Shown here: positions 8,604 through 17,181 of the stretch, in pieces
Position numbering within the stretch: the first letter of the stretch is position 1
Layout: every line of letters starts with the position of its first letter
NCBI GenBank assembly: GCA_012729785.1
Contig: JAAYCL010000021.1
Location: forward strand, 7,876-71,875
Length of the DNA: 64,000 bases
Reading direction: 5' to 3'
DNA from: Chlamydiota bacterium
Lineage (GTDB): Bacteria; Auribacterota; Tritonobacteria; UBA1439
Translations under genes and position numbers: made by a program
The notes under the pieces: model-generated
What the model was told of the DNA's origin: nothing
The model's input: the letters and a program-made list of their open reading frames with translations, nothing else
Database searches by the model: none

Positions 8604-8653
8604 GGCGAAAAAGGCGCGGCGGGAAACGCCGCGACCGGAAAGGAACGGCCACA

Positions 8654-8914
8654 ATGGCAAGGAAGATTGCGGCGGTGAAGAAGGCGGCGAAGCGTACGGT
8701 CCGTGCGAAGGCCCCCGCGAAGGCCCCGAAGAAGAAGGCGGCGAAGGCCCCGAAGAAGAAGGCGCCCGCGCGCCCGCGGCTCAGCCCGCGTGAACTGGAG
8801 CGGGAGATACAGAAGATCGCGTACGAGCTCTACGCGCGGAGGGGGTACTTCCACGGCCGCGACATGGCCGACTGGCTGGAAGCGGAGCGGATCGTTCTGT
8901 CGAAACTGCGCTGA
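8654..8914 (+). CDS. DUF2934 protein with histone H1-like Lys/Ala-rich tail
   Basis: This is an 86-residue protein in two parts. Residues 1-45 are almost entirely K, A, P and R, with repeated APKKKAAKAPKKK units like the tail of bacterial histone H1-like proteins. Residues 46-86 match DUF2934 (ELEREIQKIAYELYARRG, then DWLEAERIVL), a short helical domain of unknown function. The combination suggests a nucleic-acid-binding or nucleoid-associated protein, though this is inference. It has its own promoter and ribosome site and is divergent from the GT2 gene. Confidence 0.8.
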   Translation: MARKIAAVKKAAKRTVRAKAPAKAPKKKAAKAPKKKAPARPRLSPRELEREIQKIAYELYARRGYFHGRDMADWLEAERIVLSKLR

Positions 8915-9480
8915 ACAGGCCGCGGGGGCGGAAGAGGCCGGGGCCCGTCGATGTGGCCCGAAACGCAGCCCCGTAGCATCTCCCCGCCGATCCCCGTCGG
9001 CGCCGTGGAGACGATCGGCCCCGTTCCCGTTTGAAAGGCCGACGCGATCCGGCTCGACCGTTTCCGCGAGACCCCCGTCGCCTGCGCCTCCTCCGCCGCG
9101 ATGCGCATCGAAGGCGATCGGCAGGCCGGCCTCTCCGCACCCCGATGCCTTGCCCGGACAGATCCGCCGATTCATGCCGATCGCCCGCGCATTTCCGAGA
9201 TCTGCGCGATGGCCCCTCCGTTTCGCCCGGGCCGCCGCCGCTTCGCGGTCGGCGCATCCCCCCCGCGACAAGGACGGCGTCGGCGTCTTCACCGCCTCCG
9301 GGGAGTGGGGCGGCCCCCCTTCCGCCGAGGCGGTGCGTCGCGCACACGAGGCGCTCCGACCCGTCAAGACCTGCGAAAGGAACAGGGTCGAGGTTCGGGC
9401 GGCCTGCGCGGCGCCCCCTTCCATCGAACGCCGCTTCCGTGGTACACTACGCCGAAACGAAGGCCGGAGGGCGCCGGGAA
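8915..9480. other. 566-bp gene-free interval
   Basis: I see no protein-like frame, tRNA or known RNA motif here on either strand. Near the right end, TACACT (9443-9448) could be the -10 of ndk, but no good -35 lies upstream. The interval may hold an unrecognised RNA or a decayed gene. Confidence 0.4.
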
Positions 9481-9918
9481 ATGGGCAGGACGCTTCTTAT
9501 CATCAAGCCGGATGCGGTGCAGCGCGGGCTCGGAGAGGAGATCCTCGGCAGGGTCGTCGCGGCGGGGTTCACCGTCACCCGCCGAGAACAGCGGCGGCTC
9601 AGCCGCGCCGAGGTCGAGGAGCTGTACCGGGAGCACCGAGGCAAGCCGTTCTTCGAACGGAACGCGGCGTTCATCGCCAGCGGGGAGTTGATCCTCTGCC
9701 TCATCGAGGGAAACGGCGACATCGTGGGTCGCGTGCGGGCGTTTATCGGCGACAAGAACCCGGCGCGGGCCCGAAAGGGGACGGTGCGCGGGGACTACGG
9801 GATCGACCCCGCGCACGTCGAGCGCAACCTGGTCCACGGCTCCTCGAGCGCCGAGGACGCGGAGCGGGAGACGGCGCTGTTCTTCGGCGAGGCGGGGGCC
9901 TCCCGCACCGATCGCTGA
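9481..9918 (+). CDS. ndk: nucleoside diphosphate kinase
   Basis: The 145-residue protein has the family's normal length. It starts TLLIIKPDAVQRG, carries the phosphorylated His119 in NLVHGSSS, and has the NPARARKGTVRGDYG loop that binds the nucleotide. It transfers the gamma phosphate from ATP to other NDPs and keeps NTP pools balanced in the cytoplasm. ATG 9481 is fixed by the conserved N-terminus; the longer open frame upstream is not protein-like. HGSSS replaces the usual HGSDS. Possibly co-transcribed with the small basic peptide 29 bp downstream. Confidence 0.95.
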   Translation: MGRTLLIIKPDAVQRGLGEEILGRVVAAGFTVTRREQRRLSRAEVEELYREHRGKPFFERNAAFIASGELILCLIEGNGDIVGRVRAFIGDKNPARARKGTVRGDYGIDPAHVERNLVHGSSSAEDAERETALFFGEAGASRTDR

Positions 9919-9947
9919 CGCGCCGCCTCGCGGTCAACGGAGGGGAT

Positions 9948-10049
9948 ATGTCGAAGCCACATCGTGTTTCGGAAAAACGGCAGCGCAGGCGGAAGTATCT
10001 GAAGCGGGCGGCCAAGAAGCGCAAGGCCGCCTCAGCGAAGGCGGTGTAG
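9948..10049 (+). CDS. 33-residue highly basic peptide
   Basis: This short gene encodes 33 residues, with 16 Lys or Arg, in a continuous basic helix (EKRQRRRKYLKRAAKKRKAA). A strong ribosome site, GGAGGGG, lies a few bases before ATG 9948, 29 bp after ndk. The composition is like small ribosomal proteins (bL34, bTHX, bS21), but it matches none of the motifs I know for them. A ribosome- or rRNA-associated role is a guess from charge and size alone. Confidence 0.6.
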   Translation: MSKPHRVSEKRQRRRKYLKRAAKKRKAASAKAV

Positions 10050-10110
10050 CGGCGCGGGACCGTCCGCAGAGCCGGGCCCGTGCCGCGCGAGCGGCTTTCG
10101 GGGGGCTCCG

Positions 10111-10302
10111 ATGAGGCGGACCCGGGTCCGGCGGTGCGCCGCGGCGCTTTTCGGCGCGGCGTGGACGCTCGCCTTTCTCTCCCCGCGCGCGGAGCACGGG
10201 CCGCACGCCGTCGCTCTCCCGGCTTCTCACCCGGCCGCGGCCGATGCCGGCCCGCCGCCGAGGGGCAATTGCCCTGCCCTAAATCCGATTAATGATAATT
10301 AG
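10111..10302 (+). CDS. small hypothetical ORF, possible secreted peptide
   Basis: A 63-codon frame starts at ATG 10111, with GGGGGG about 8 nt upstream. Residues 1-25 (basic start, then CAAALFGAAWTLAFL) resemble a signal peptide; the rest is Ala/Pro-rich. Its end overlaps the palindrome upstream of the catalase gene. No family is recognised, and it may be a chance frame in GC-rich DNA. Confidence 0.25.
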   Translation: MRRTRVRRCAAALFGAAWTLAFLSPRAEHGPHAVALPASHPAAADAGPPPRGNCPALNPINDN

Positions 10303-10303
10303 T
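10288..10303. promoter_or_regulatory. Fur/PerR-like operator upstream of catalase
   Basis: The AT-rich 16-mer ATTAATGATAATTAGT is symmetric at 6 of 8 paired positions and stands out in this GC-rich sequence. Its core AATGATAAT matches the corresponding 9 bases of the Fur box consensus. It ends 10 bp before the -35 of the katA promoter. PerR or Fur control of catalase genes is well known, so this is a plausible site for a Fur-family regulator. Confidence 0.45.
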
Positions 10304-10313
10304 ACATGACAGC

Positions 10314-10342
10314 TTGCCTGCGGATATTTCTTCCGCTATACT
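10314..10342 (+). promoter_or_regulatory. katA promoter
   Basis: TTGCCT (10314-10319) and TATACT (10337-10342) are 17 bp apart. Transcription would start near 10349, about 53 nt before the GTG start. Confidence 0.7.
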
Positions 10343-10401
10343 GACCCCATCGAGATGCTTTACAGGGCCCGTGTGCGGCCCGGCAGAGGAAAGGGGGGAT
10401 C

Positions 10402-11874
10402 GTGAAGAAGCCCGCGAAGAGACAAAAAGCCCGGCTCACCACCAACGCGGGGGCGCCGGTCGTCGACAACCAGAACATCATGACCGCCGGTCCGCGCGGT
10501 CCCGCCCTGCTGCAGGATGTCTGGTACCTGGAGAAGCTCGGACACTTCGACAGGGAGGTCATTCCCGAGCGGCGCATGCACGCCAAGGGGTGGGGGGCCT
10601 ACGGGACCTTCACCGTCACCCGCGACATCACCGGCTACACGAAGGCGAAGCTCTTCTCCAAGGTCGGGAAGAAGACCGAGCTGTTCGTCCGATTCTCCAC
10701 GGTGGCGGGGGAACGGGGCGCGGCGGACGCGGAGCGGGACATCAGGGGGTTCGCCGTCAGGTTCTACACCGAGCAGGGGAACTGGGATCTCGTCGGGAAC
10801 AACACCCCGGTCTTCTTCCTGCGCGACCCGATGAAGTTCCCCGACCTCAACCACGCCGTCAAGCGCGACCCGCGCACCGGCCTGCGCAGCGCGAAGAACA
10901 ACTGGGACTTCTGGACCTCGCTCCCGGAGGCGCTGCACCAGGTCACCATCACCATGAGCGACAGGGGGCTCCCCGCCTCATTCCGGCACATGCACGGCTT
11001 CGGCAGCCACACCTTCAGTTTCATCAACGCCCGAAACGAGCGCCACTGGGTCAAGTTCCACTGGGTCTGCCAGCAGGGGATCAAGAATCTGACCGACGCG
11101 GAGGCGGAGGCGCTCGTCGGCAAGGACCGCGAGAGCCACGGGCGGGACCTGTACGAGGCGATCGAGAACAAGCGGTTCCCCCGCTGGAAGCTCTGCATCC
11201 AGCTGATGCCCGAGAAGGACGCGGCGACGTTCCCCTACAACCCGTTCGACCTGACCAAGGTCTGGTTCCACAAGGACTACCCGCTGAAGGAGGTCGGGGT
11301 GATGGAGCTGAATCGCAATCCCGAGAACTACTTCGCCGAGGTCGAGCAGGCGGCGTTCAACCCCGCCAACATCGTCCCCGGCATCGGGTTCTCGCCGGAC
11401 AAGATGCTCCAGGGGCGCCTCTTCTCCTACCACGACGCGCAGCTCTACCGGCTCGGCGCGAACCACCACCTGATCCCGGTCAACAAGCCGCGCTGTCCGT
11501 TCCACAGTTACCACCGGGACGGCGCGATGCGGGTGGACGGCAATCACGGCGGCACGCTCGCCTACGAGCCCAACAGCTACGGCGAGTGGCGCGAGCAGCC
11601 GGAGTTCGCCGAGCCGCCGCTGAGTCTCGAGGGGGCCGCCGACCATTGGAACCACCGGACCGACGAGGACTACTTCAGCCAGCCGGGGAAGCTGTTCCGC
11701 CTGATGAGCCCCGCGCAGCAGAGGGCCCTCTTCGGCAACACGGCCCGGGCGATGGCCGACGCCCCGATGGAGATCAAGGTGCGGCATATCGGCCACTGCC
11801 TGAAGGCCGATCCGGCCTACGGCAAGGGGGTGGCGAAGGCGCTCGGGATACCGCTGAACAAGGTCCCGAAATAA
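10402..11874 (+). CDS. katA: monofunctional haem catalase (small-subunit type)
   Basis: The 490-residue enzyme converts hydrogen peroxide to water and oxygen. Catalytic residues are visible: His60 in ERRMHAKG, the Asn in [11 protein letters not shown] (~133), and the haem-ligand Tyr343 in [12 protein letters not shown]. The length and lack of a C-terminal flavodoxin-like domain place it with small-subunit catalases. It starts at GTG 10402 behind AAAGGGGGGAT. It has its own promoter, a Fur/PerR-like palindrome upstream and a strong hairpin downstream, so it is probably a single-gene stress-response unit. No signal peptide is seen, so it is cytoplasmic. Confidence 0.97.
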   Translation: MKKPAKRQKARLTTNAGAPVVDNQNIMTAGPRGPALLQDVWYLEKLGHFDREVIPERRMHAKGWGAYGTFTVTRDITGYTKAKLFSKVGKKTELFVRFSTVAGERGAADAERDIRGFAVRFYTEQGNWDLVGNNTPVFFLRDPMKFPDLNHAVKRDPRTGLRSAKNNWDFWTSLPEALHQVTITMSDRGLPASFRHMHGFGSHTFSFINARNERHWVKFHWVCQQGIKNLTDAEAEALVGKDRESHGRDLYEAIENKRFPRWKLCIQLMPEKDAATFPYNPFDLTKVWFHKDYPLKEVGVMELNRNPENYFAEVEQAAFNPANIVPGIGFSPDKMLQGRLFSYHDAQLYRLGANHHLIPVNKPRCPFHSYHRDGAMRVDGNHGGTLAYEPNSYGEWREQPEFAEPPLSLEGAADHWNHRTDEDYFSQPGKLFRLMSPAQQRALFGNTARAMADAPMEIKVRHIGHCLKADPAYGKGVAKALGIPLNKVPK

Positions 11875-11884
11875 CCGCCTCGCG

Positions 11885-11938
11885 CCCCGGTGCCTTCTTC
11901 GGGAGGGGCTTTTCGAAGCCCCTCCCGGAAGACCGGGG
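11885..11938. terminator. long hairpin after katA
   Basis: CCCCGGT (11885-11891) pairs with ACCGGGG (11932-11938), enclosing the perfect stem GGGAGGGGCTT / AAGCCCCTCCC around a TTCG tetraloop. There is no T tract, so it may stop transcription with Rho's help or protect the 3' end. Confidence 0.55.
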
Positions 11939-12106
11939 CCGCGCCTCCTCGAACCGAACTCCGGCGCGCCGCCTCTCGCCGGCGTGGCGGAATCCTCTCT
12001 CCTCCTTGCGCGATCGAACCGGAGAGGGTCCCCTTCCGCATGCCCGCGTCCTGTACGACCCCCCCGCGCCGCGCACACCGCAGGGTACGCCAATCCTTTT
12101 CCGCCC

Positions 12107-12136
12107 TTGTCCCCCCGGGCGGCGATCTGGTATACT
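12107..12136 (+). promoter_or_regulatory. promoter of the riboflavin operon
   Basis: TTGTCC (12107-12112) and TATACT (12131-12136) are separated by 18 bp, so transcription would start almost exactly at the 5' end of the FMN aptamer (12143). Confidence 0.65.
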
Positions 12137-12142
12137 CCTTTT

Positions 12143-12262
12143 GATCTTCAGGGCGGGGTGCGATTCCCCACCGGCGGTACAGCCCGCAAGTCCGTCCCGC
12201 ATGGACGGGCCGACCCGGTGAAACTCCGGGGCCGACGGTGACAGTCCGGATGGAAGAGGATC
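12143..12262 (+). promoter_or_regulatory. FMN riboswitch (RFN element)
   Basis: All conserved blocks of the RFN aptamer are present in order: ATCTTCAGGGCGGGGTG, ATTCCCCACCGGCGGTA, AGCCCGCAAG, the block around GCCGACCCGGTGAAA, and GACGGTGACAGTCCGGAT, ending GGAAGAGGATC. The ends GATC(TTC) and GAAGAGGATC form P1. It binds FMN and controls the ribBA-ribH-nusB-ribD-ribE operon. A terminator follows directly. Confidence 0.97.
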
Positions 12263-12288
12263 GGAGAGGGGCTCGCGCCCCCGCATGT

Positions 12289-12318
12289 CCTGAAGACGTA
12301 TGTCTTCGGGATTTTTTT
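12289..12318 (+). terminator. riboswitch-controlled intrinsic terminator
   Basis: CCTGAAGAC pairs with GTCTTCGGG over a GTAT loop (12289-12310), and seven T residues follow (12312-12318). It lies between the FMN aptamer and ribBA. This is the layout for FMN-dependent premature termination. Confidence 0.88.
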
Positions 12319-12342
12319 GTGCCGTGCGGGAGGGGGACGGAG

Positions 12343-13533
12343 ATGTTGGGCACCGTTGAGGACGCGCTGCGGGCGATCGCCGACGGACGGATCGTCATCG
12401 TCACCGACGACGAGGACCGGGAGAACGAGGGCGACTTCGTCATGGCCGCGGAGAAGGCCACGCCGGAGGCGGTGAATCTGATGGCCACGCACGGCCGCGG
12501 GCTGATCTGCGTCTCCGCGCCGGGGGAACGCATCGACGCCCTCGGTTTGAAGCCGATGGCGCAGCACAACACCTCGCTCTTCGGCACGCCGTTCACGGAG
12601 TCGATCGATCTCAAACACGGGACGACGACCGGCATCTCCGCCTTCGACAGGGCGGCGACCGTCCGCGCCTTCGCCGACCCGGAGCGGGGCCCGGACGAGT
12701 TCGCCCGCCCCGGCCATATCTTCCCGCTCAGGGCCAGGGACGGAGGGGTGCTCCGGCGCGCGGGGCACACCGAGGCGAGCGTCGACCTCGCGCGCCTGGC
12801 CGGGCTGTATCCGGCCGGGATGCTCTGCGAGATACTGGCCGAGGACGGCACGATGGCCAAGCTGCCCGTCCTGCTGCGGATCGCGGAGCGCTTCAAGATG
12901 ACGGTGGTGACCGTCGACGCGCTGATCCGCTACCGGATGCGGCGCGAGAAGCAGGTGCAGTGCACCACCCGCACCCCCCTCCCCACGCCGTGGGGGCCGT
13001 TCGATCTCCGCCTCTACGAGTGCGTCCTGGACGGCGCGCACCACCTCGCCCTGGTGCGGGGCGAGGTGTCGGGGCGGCGCGACGTGCTCGTCCGCGTGCA
13101 CTCGGAATGCCTCACCGGCGACGTCTTCAACTCCCTCCGCTGCGACTGCGGCGCGCAGCTGCGCGCCGCCTTGCAGCGGATCGCGGGGGAGGAGTGCGGC
13201 GTGCTCCTGTACATGCGGCAGGAGGGGCGCGGGATAGGCCTCGTCAACAAGCTCAAGGCGTACGCGCTCCAGGACGGGGGGCTCGACACGGTCGAGGCGA
13301 ACGAGCACCTCGGGTTCGCGCCCGATCCGCGCGACTACGGGATCGGGGCGCAGATCCTCGCGGATTTGGGCCTCGGGCGGATCCGGCTCCTCACGAACAA
13401 CCCGCGTAAGATCGTGGGGCTCGAAGGGTACGGGCTGGAGGTGTCGGAGCGGGTCCCGATCAGGGTGGGGGCCACCGCCCACAACGAGGAGTACCTGCGC
13501 ACGAAGCGGGACAAGATGGGACACATGCTCTGA
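12343..13533 (+). CDS. ribBA: bifunctional 3,4-dihydroxy-2-butanone-4-phosphate synthase / GTP cyclohydrolase II
   Basis: This 396-residue fusion makes both starting compounds of riboflavin. The N-terminal RibB domain (1-~200) has [11 protein letters not shown] and the [13 protein letters not shown] segment. The C-terminal RibA domain (~205-396) has the zinc-binding cysteines in [18 protein letters not shown] and the RQEGRGIGL loop. ATG 12343 follows GGGAGGGGGACGG and comes right after the riboswitch terminator. It is the first gene of the operon, and expression should fall when FMN is plentiful. Confidence 0.97.
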   Translation: MLGTVEDALRAIADGRIVIVTDDEDRENEGDFVMAAEKATPEAVNLMATHGRGLICVSAPGERIDALGLKPMAQHNTSLFGTPFTESIDLKHGTTTGISAFDRAATVRAFADPERGPDEFARPGHIFPLRARDGGVLRRAGHTEASVDLARLAGLYPAGMLCEILAEDGTMAKLPVLLRIAERFKMTVVTVDALIRYRMRREKQVQCTTRTPLPTPWGPFDLRLYECVLDGAHHLALVRGEVSGRRDVLVRVHSECLTGDVFNSLRCDCGAQLRAALQRIAGEECGVLLYMRQEGRGIGLVNKLKAYALQDGGLDTVEANEHLGFAPDPRDYGIGAQILADLGLGRIRLLTNNPRKIVGLEGYGLEVSERVPIRVGATAHNEEYLRTKRDKMGHML

Positions 13534-13607
13534 CGCCGGTTCGGGGAGGGCGAACGACGCGTCGGCGGGCGCCCGGCGCGGCGCACGGGGGAGGGAAGGA
13601 GGAGGAG

Positions 13608-14072
13608 ATGCCGAAGGTCTACAGCGGCGACCTGGTGAGCAAGGGGGCGCGGTACGCGATCGTGGTGAGCCGGTTCAACGAGTTCATCACCTCGAAGCTT
13701 CTCGAGGGGTGCACGGACACGCTCCTGCGCCACGGGGTCAAGGACGAGGAGCTCTCGGTCGTCTGGGTGCCGGGGGCGTTCGAGATCCCCTTCGCGGCCG
13801 CCCGGCTCGCGCGCGGCAAGAAGCACGACGCGGTGATATGCCTCGGGGCGCTGATCCGGGGCGCCACCCCGCACTTCGACTATGTGAGCGCCGAGGTCTC
13901 CAAGGGGATCGCGGCGGCGGGGATCGAGTCGGGGCTTCCCGTCATCTACGGAATCATCACCGCCGACACGATCGAACAGGCGGTCGAGCGCGCGGGCACC
14001 AAGGCGGGCAACAGGGGCAAGGACGCGGCGGAGGCCGCCGTGGAGATGGTGAACCTGTGCAAGAGACTGTAA
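13608..14072 (+). CDS. ribH: 6,7-dimethyl-8-ribityllumazine synthase
   Basis: This 154-residue protein has the family's usual size. It shows the substrate-binding segments [16 protein letters not shown], and [16 protein letters not shown] with the catalytic His. It condenses the RibBA product 3,4-dihydroxy-2-butanone 4-phosphate with the ribitylamino-pyrimidine, and normally assembles as a 60-mer or pentamer in the cytoplasm. It starts 74 bp after ribBA behind GGAGGAGG. Confidence 0.97.
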   Translation: MPKVYSGDLVSKGARYAIVVSRFNEFITSKLLEGCTDTLLRHGVKDEELSVVWVPGAFEIPFAAARLARGKKHDAVICLGALIRGATPHFDYVSAEVSKGIAAAGIESGLPVIYGIITADTIEQAVERAGTKAGNRGKDAAEAAVEMVNLCKRL

Positions 14073-14125
14073 GCGGCGGCGGGTGCCGGCGCGGCGTGCG
14101 CCCGCGGCGGGAGGAGGGCTGACCG

Positions 14126-14545
14126 ATGGGTTCCCGCCGACGATCGCGCGAGTTCGCGCTCCAGTGCCTCTACGGGATAGAGATCTCCCACGAGGATCCC
14201 GAGCGGGCGCTGGCGGAGTTCTGGGCCGAGCACCCGGCGGATGAGGAGGTGCGCCGCTACGCGTCCGGCCTTGTCAAGGGGGCCTGCGCGGCGCGGGGGG
14301 AGATCGACCGGCTGATCGCCGGCTGCGCGAAGAACTGGACGCTGGAGCGGATGGCGGCCGTCGACAGGAACATCCTCAGGCTCGCCGTCTACGAGATGCG
14401 GTCCGGCGGCGAGCCGCCCCCGGCCGTGATCATCAACGAGGCGGTCGACATCGCCAAGAAGTACTCCACCCCCGACTCGGGCGCGTTCGTCAACGGCATC
14501 CTCGACCGCATCCACAAGGACGCGTTGCGCGATGGGAATCCCTGA
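14126..14545 (+). CDS. nusB: transcription antitermination protein NusB
   Basis: The 139-residue all-helical protein starts RRRSREFALQCLYG and contains DRNILRLAVYEM and PAVIINEAVDIAKKYS, the core NusB signatures. With NusE (ribosomal S10) it binds boxA RNA and promotes antitermination of rRNA transcription. Its place next to ribH is common in bacteria. The stop overlaps the ribD start at 14532, so the two are translationally coupled. Confidence 0.96.
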   Translation: MGSRRRSREFALQCLYGIEISHEDPERALAEFWAEHPADEEVRRYASGLVKGACAARGEIDRLIAGCAKNWTLERMAAVDRNILRLAVYEMRSGGEPPPAVIINEAVDIAKKYSTPDSGAFVNGILDRIHKDALRDGNP

Positions 14546-15680
14546 GCCGCCGCCCCGGGACGCCGCGCGCGGCCCTGAGCGGCATATGCGGAGGGCGCTC
14601 GCCCTGGCGCGCCGGGGCAAGGGATTCACGAGCCCGAACCCCGCGGTCGGCGCGGTGATCGTGCGGCGCGGGGCGGTCGTCGGAGAGGGGTGGCACCGCC
14701 GGCCGGGGGCGCCGCACGCCGAGGTCGTGGCGCTGCGGAAGGCCGGCGCCGCGGCCCGCGGCGCCACGATGTACGTCACCCTGGAACCGTGCTGCACCTG
14801 GGGGCGCACCCCTCCGTGCACCGACGCGATCAGCCGCGCCGGCATCGCGGCGGTCGTCGCGGCGGGTCGCGACCCGAACCCGCGCCACCGCGGGCGGGGG
14901 TTCCGGCTGCTCCGGCGCCGGGGGATACGGGTGGCGGTGGGGCTCCTCGCGGCGGAGGCGGCCGCGCTCAACGAGGATTTCGCCTCCTACGTCGCCACCG
15001 GGCTCCCGTTCACCGTCGTCAAGTGCGCGATGAGCCTCGACGGCAAGATCGCCGCGGTCGGCGGCCGGGCCCGCTGGATCAGCGGGCCCGCGGCGAGGGC
15101 CCGCGCCCACGACCTGCGGATGGAGGCCGATGCGGTCCTGGTCGGGAGGACGACCGTCGCGCGCGACGATCCCTCCCTGACTGCGCGCCCCGCGGGCCGG
15201 CGGGGAAAAATCCCCTGGAGGGTGATCCTGGACTCGGGGGCGAACATCCCGCTCCACTCCCGCGTGCTGAGGCCCGCGGCGGCGGAGAAGACCATCGTGG
15301 CGGTGACCCGCGCCGCGTCTCCCGCGCGCGTCGCGAAAATCGAGGCGCGCGGCGCGCGGGTGCTGCGGTGCCCGGCCAAAGGCGGGCGGGTTTCCATACG
15401 GGCGCTCTGGCGCCTGCTCGGCCGGATGGGGATCATGTCCGTGCTGGTGGAGGGAGGCGGCGAGACCATCGCCTCGGTGATCGAGGCGGGGGTCGCCGAC
15501 CGGTACGTCGCGTTCGTCGCCCCCCTGCTCATCGGGGGGCGCGGCGCCCCGACGCCCGTGGGCGGCAGGGGGGTCAGGCGGATCGCCGACGCCCTGCGCC
15601 TCGGGCGCATCGAGGCGACGCCTGTCGGACTCGACCTGATGCTCGAGGCGCGCCTGCATCCGCCGCGCGCCTGGCGCTGA
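14532..15680 (+). CDS. ribD: bifunctional riboflavin deaminase/reductase RibD
   Basis: The 382-residue fusion carries an N-terminal cytidine-deaminase-like zinc domain (HAEV at 62-65; Cys87 and Cys96 in EPCCTWGRTPPC) and a C-terminal NADPH reductase domain (CAMSLDGKIA, GRTTVARDDPSLTAR, LVEGGGETI). It deaminates and then reduces the pyrimidine intermediate of riboflavin synthesis. The zinc loop reads CCTWG where CSHHG/CSHYG is usual, but the metal ligands are kept. It overlaps nusB by 14 bp. A shorter start at ATG 14586 is possible but has no ribosome site. Confidence 0.95.
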   Translation: MGIPEPPPRDAARGPERHMRRALALARRGKGFTSPNPAVGAVIVRRGAVVGEGWHRRPGAPHAEVVALRKAGAAARGATMYVTLEPCCTWGRTPPCTDAISRAGIAAVVAAGRDPNPRHRGRGFRLLRRRGIRVAVGLLAAEAAALNEDFASYVATGLPFTVVKCAMSLDGKIAAVGGRARWISGPAARARAHDLRMEADAVLVGRTTVARDDPSLTARPAGRRGKIPWRVILDSGANIPLHSRVLRPAAAEKTIVAVTRAASPARVAKIEARGARVLRCPAKGGRVSIRALWRLLGRMGIMSVLVEGGGETIASVIEAGVADRYVAFVAPLLIGGRGAPTPVGGRGVRRIADALRLGRIEATPVGLDLMLEARLHPPRAWR

Positions 15681-15706
15681 ACGAGGCACCTGCAAGGGGC
15701 GATGCC

Positions 15707-16351
15707 GTGTTTACCGGACTGGTCGAGGAGATCGGCGTCGTGGAGCGGATCGAGTCCGCCCCCGCGGGGCGGCGTATCGCCATCCGCGCCCGTCTGACGC
15801 TCGAGGGGATCGCGCCGGGGGCGAGCATCGCCGTGAACGGCGTCTGCCTCACCGTGGTCCACATCGACGCCCCTCCGGCGAAATCCACGCGGGGGCGGCT
15901 GGTCGCGGATCTGCTCGGGAGGACGTGGGAGGTGACGACGCTCGGCGCCCTTACGCCGGGATCGGCCGTCAACCTCGAGCGGGCCCTGCGGGCGGGGGAT
16001 AGGATGGGGGGGCACTTCGTGCTCGGCCACGTCGACGGCACGGGAGTCGTCGAATCGCGCCGGACCGAGGGGGGCGATCTGGTGCTGCGCATCGCGGCGC
16101 CCCCGGGACTCGCCCCGGGCCTCGTGCCGAGGGGATCCGTCGCGGTGGACGGGGTGAGCCTCACCGTCGCCCGGGTCCGCGGCCGCCGCTTCGACGTCCA
16201 CTGCATCCCCGCGACGCTCGAGCGCACCACGCTCGGACGGCTCCGGCCCGGCGCGAAAGTCAACCTCGAAACCGACATCCTCGGGAAATACGCGCAGCCG
16301 CCTTCCGGCGGCGGTCTCACCGCCGCGTCTCTCGAGGAGAAGGGGTTTTGA
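15707..16351 (+). CDS. ribE: riboflavin synthase alpha chain
   Basis: This 214-residue enzyme dismutates two lumazine molecules to give riboflavin. It starts at GTG 15707, giving the canonical (M)FTGLVEEIG, with AAGGGG 8 nt upstream. Two lumazine-binding barrels are seen, with VNGVCLTV (~45) and VDGVSLTV (~145), and the dimer helix lies at the end. It closes the riboswitch-controlled operon, which therefore holds all classical riboflavin genes plus nusB. Confidence 0.97.
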   Translation: MFTGLVEEIGVVERIESAPAGRRIAIRARLTLEGIAPGASIAVNGVCLTVVHIDAPPAKSTRGRLVADLLGRTWEVTTLGALTPGSAVNLERALRAGDRMGGHFVLGHVDGTGVVESRRTEGGDLVLRIAAPPGLAPGLVPRGSVAVDGVSLTVARVRGRRFDVHCIPATLERTTLGRLRPGAKVNLETDILGKYAQPPSGGGLTAASLEEKGF

Positions 16352-16425
16352 GAGGCCGGTTGCCGCCTCCTCGGGGCGCGTCGCGGCGTCGCGGCGTCCC
16401 CCGCATTTCCACGTTCCGTTTTTGA

Positions 16426-16455
16426 TTGCCTTTCCCGCGCAGCTTCTTGTACACT
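16426..16455 (+). promoter_or_regulatory. promoter of the TonB-like gene
   Basis: TTGCCT (16426-16431) and TACACT (16450-16455) are 18 bp apart. The -35 hexamer is the same as that of katA. The transcript probably includes rpsU. Confidence 0.6.
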
Positions 16456-16515
16456 GCTGTCGGCGTGCGGGGTGCGGCGTTCGCCCGCCGGCCGTCGCGA
16501 GCGGGGGGAGGAACG

Positions 16516-17163
16516 GTGGATAGGTTTTTTCTCTTGGGACTGCTGCTCTCCGCGGGGCTGCACACGGCGGTCGTCGCGCATGTCGGCATCCCCGGCGCGG
16601 GGGGGAGCGACTGTTCGCTCCCGCCCGGGCTCGAGCTCCGCTACGTGGAGGCGGTGACGCGGTTGTCGCCGGCCGCCGCGACGGGGGAGATCGAAACGGA
16701 GGCGCTGGCTGCCCTGACCGTTCCGGCGGAGGAACAGGTCGCCGCGCGGGAGCCGGCGCGGCCGGTGGCGTCGGCGATGCGGGGGACCGGCGAGGTGTTG
16801 CGCGCCTCGGTGCAGGAGACGCTGCGTCCGCTGCTCGACGAGGGCGATTCGCCGGACGCCGAGTTCTCCGAGGCGGTCTGCCGCTACAAGGCGCGGCTCG
16901 AGGCGATACTCGACCGGGAGAGTCGGATCGCGTACCCGGACCCCGCGCGGATGGGCGGGCGAGAGGCGAGGCTGCAGATCCGCTTCAGCCTGCGCAAGGA
17001 CGGCAGCCTCGAGTCGGTCGAGCTGCCCCCCCGCTGCGGCGGCTTCGAGCAGGAACTGGTCGCGGGGCTGCGGAAGGCGGCGAGGCACTTTCCCGCCTTC
17101 CCGGAGGAGATCGACTGCGTGCGGCTCACATTCTGCTGGCCGGTCAGTTTCAACCTGTACTGA
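16516..17163 (+). CDS. TonB-like energy-transducing protein
   Basis: This 215-residue protein begins at GTG 16516 behind GGGGGGAGG. It has one N-terminal membrane anchor (FFLLGLLLSAGLHTAVVAHV), a variable Pro/Ala/Glu-rich periplasmic stretch, and a C-terminal domain (~135-215). The C-terminal pattern (ARLQIRFSLRKDGSLESVELP, then AVxxAxxFPAFP-like) fits the TonB C-terminal fold. It may transmit proton-motive force to outer-membrane receptors, or be a TonB-fold protein of another system. No ExbB/ExbD or receptor gene is in the window. It precedes rpsU by 18 bp. Confidence 0.6.
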   Translation: MDRFFLLGLLLSAGLHTAVVAHVGIPGAGGSDCSLPPGLELRYVEAVTRLSPAAATGEIETEALAALTVPAEEQVAAREPARPVASAMRGTGEVLRASVQETLRPLLDEGDSPDAEFSEAVCRYKARLEAILDRESRIAYPDPARMGGREARLQIRFSLRKDGSLESVELPPRCGGFEQELVAGLRKAARHFPAFPEEIDCVRLTFCWPVSFNLY

Positions 17164-17181
17164 GGACAAGGAGGATTGCAT

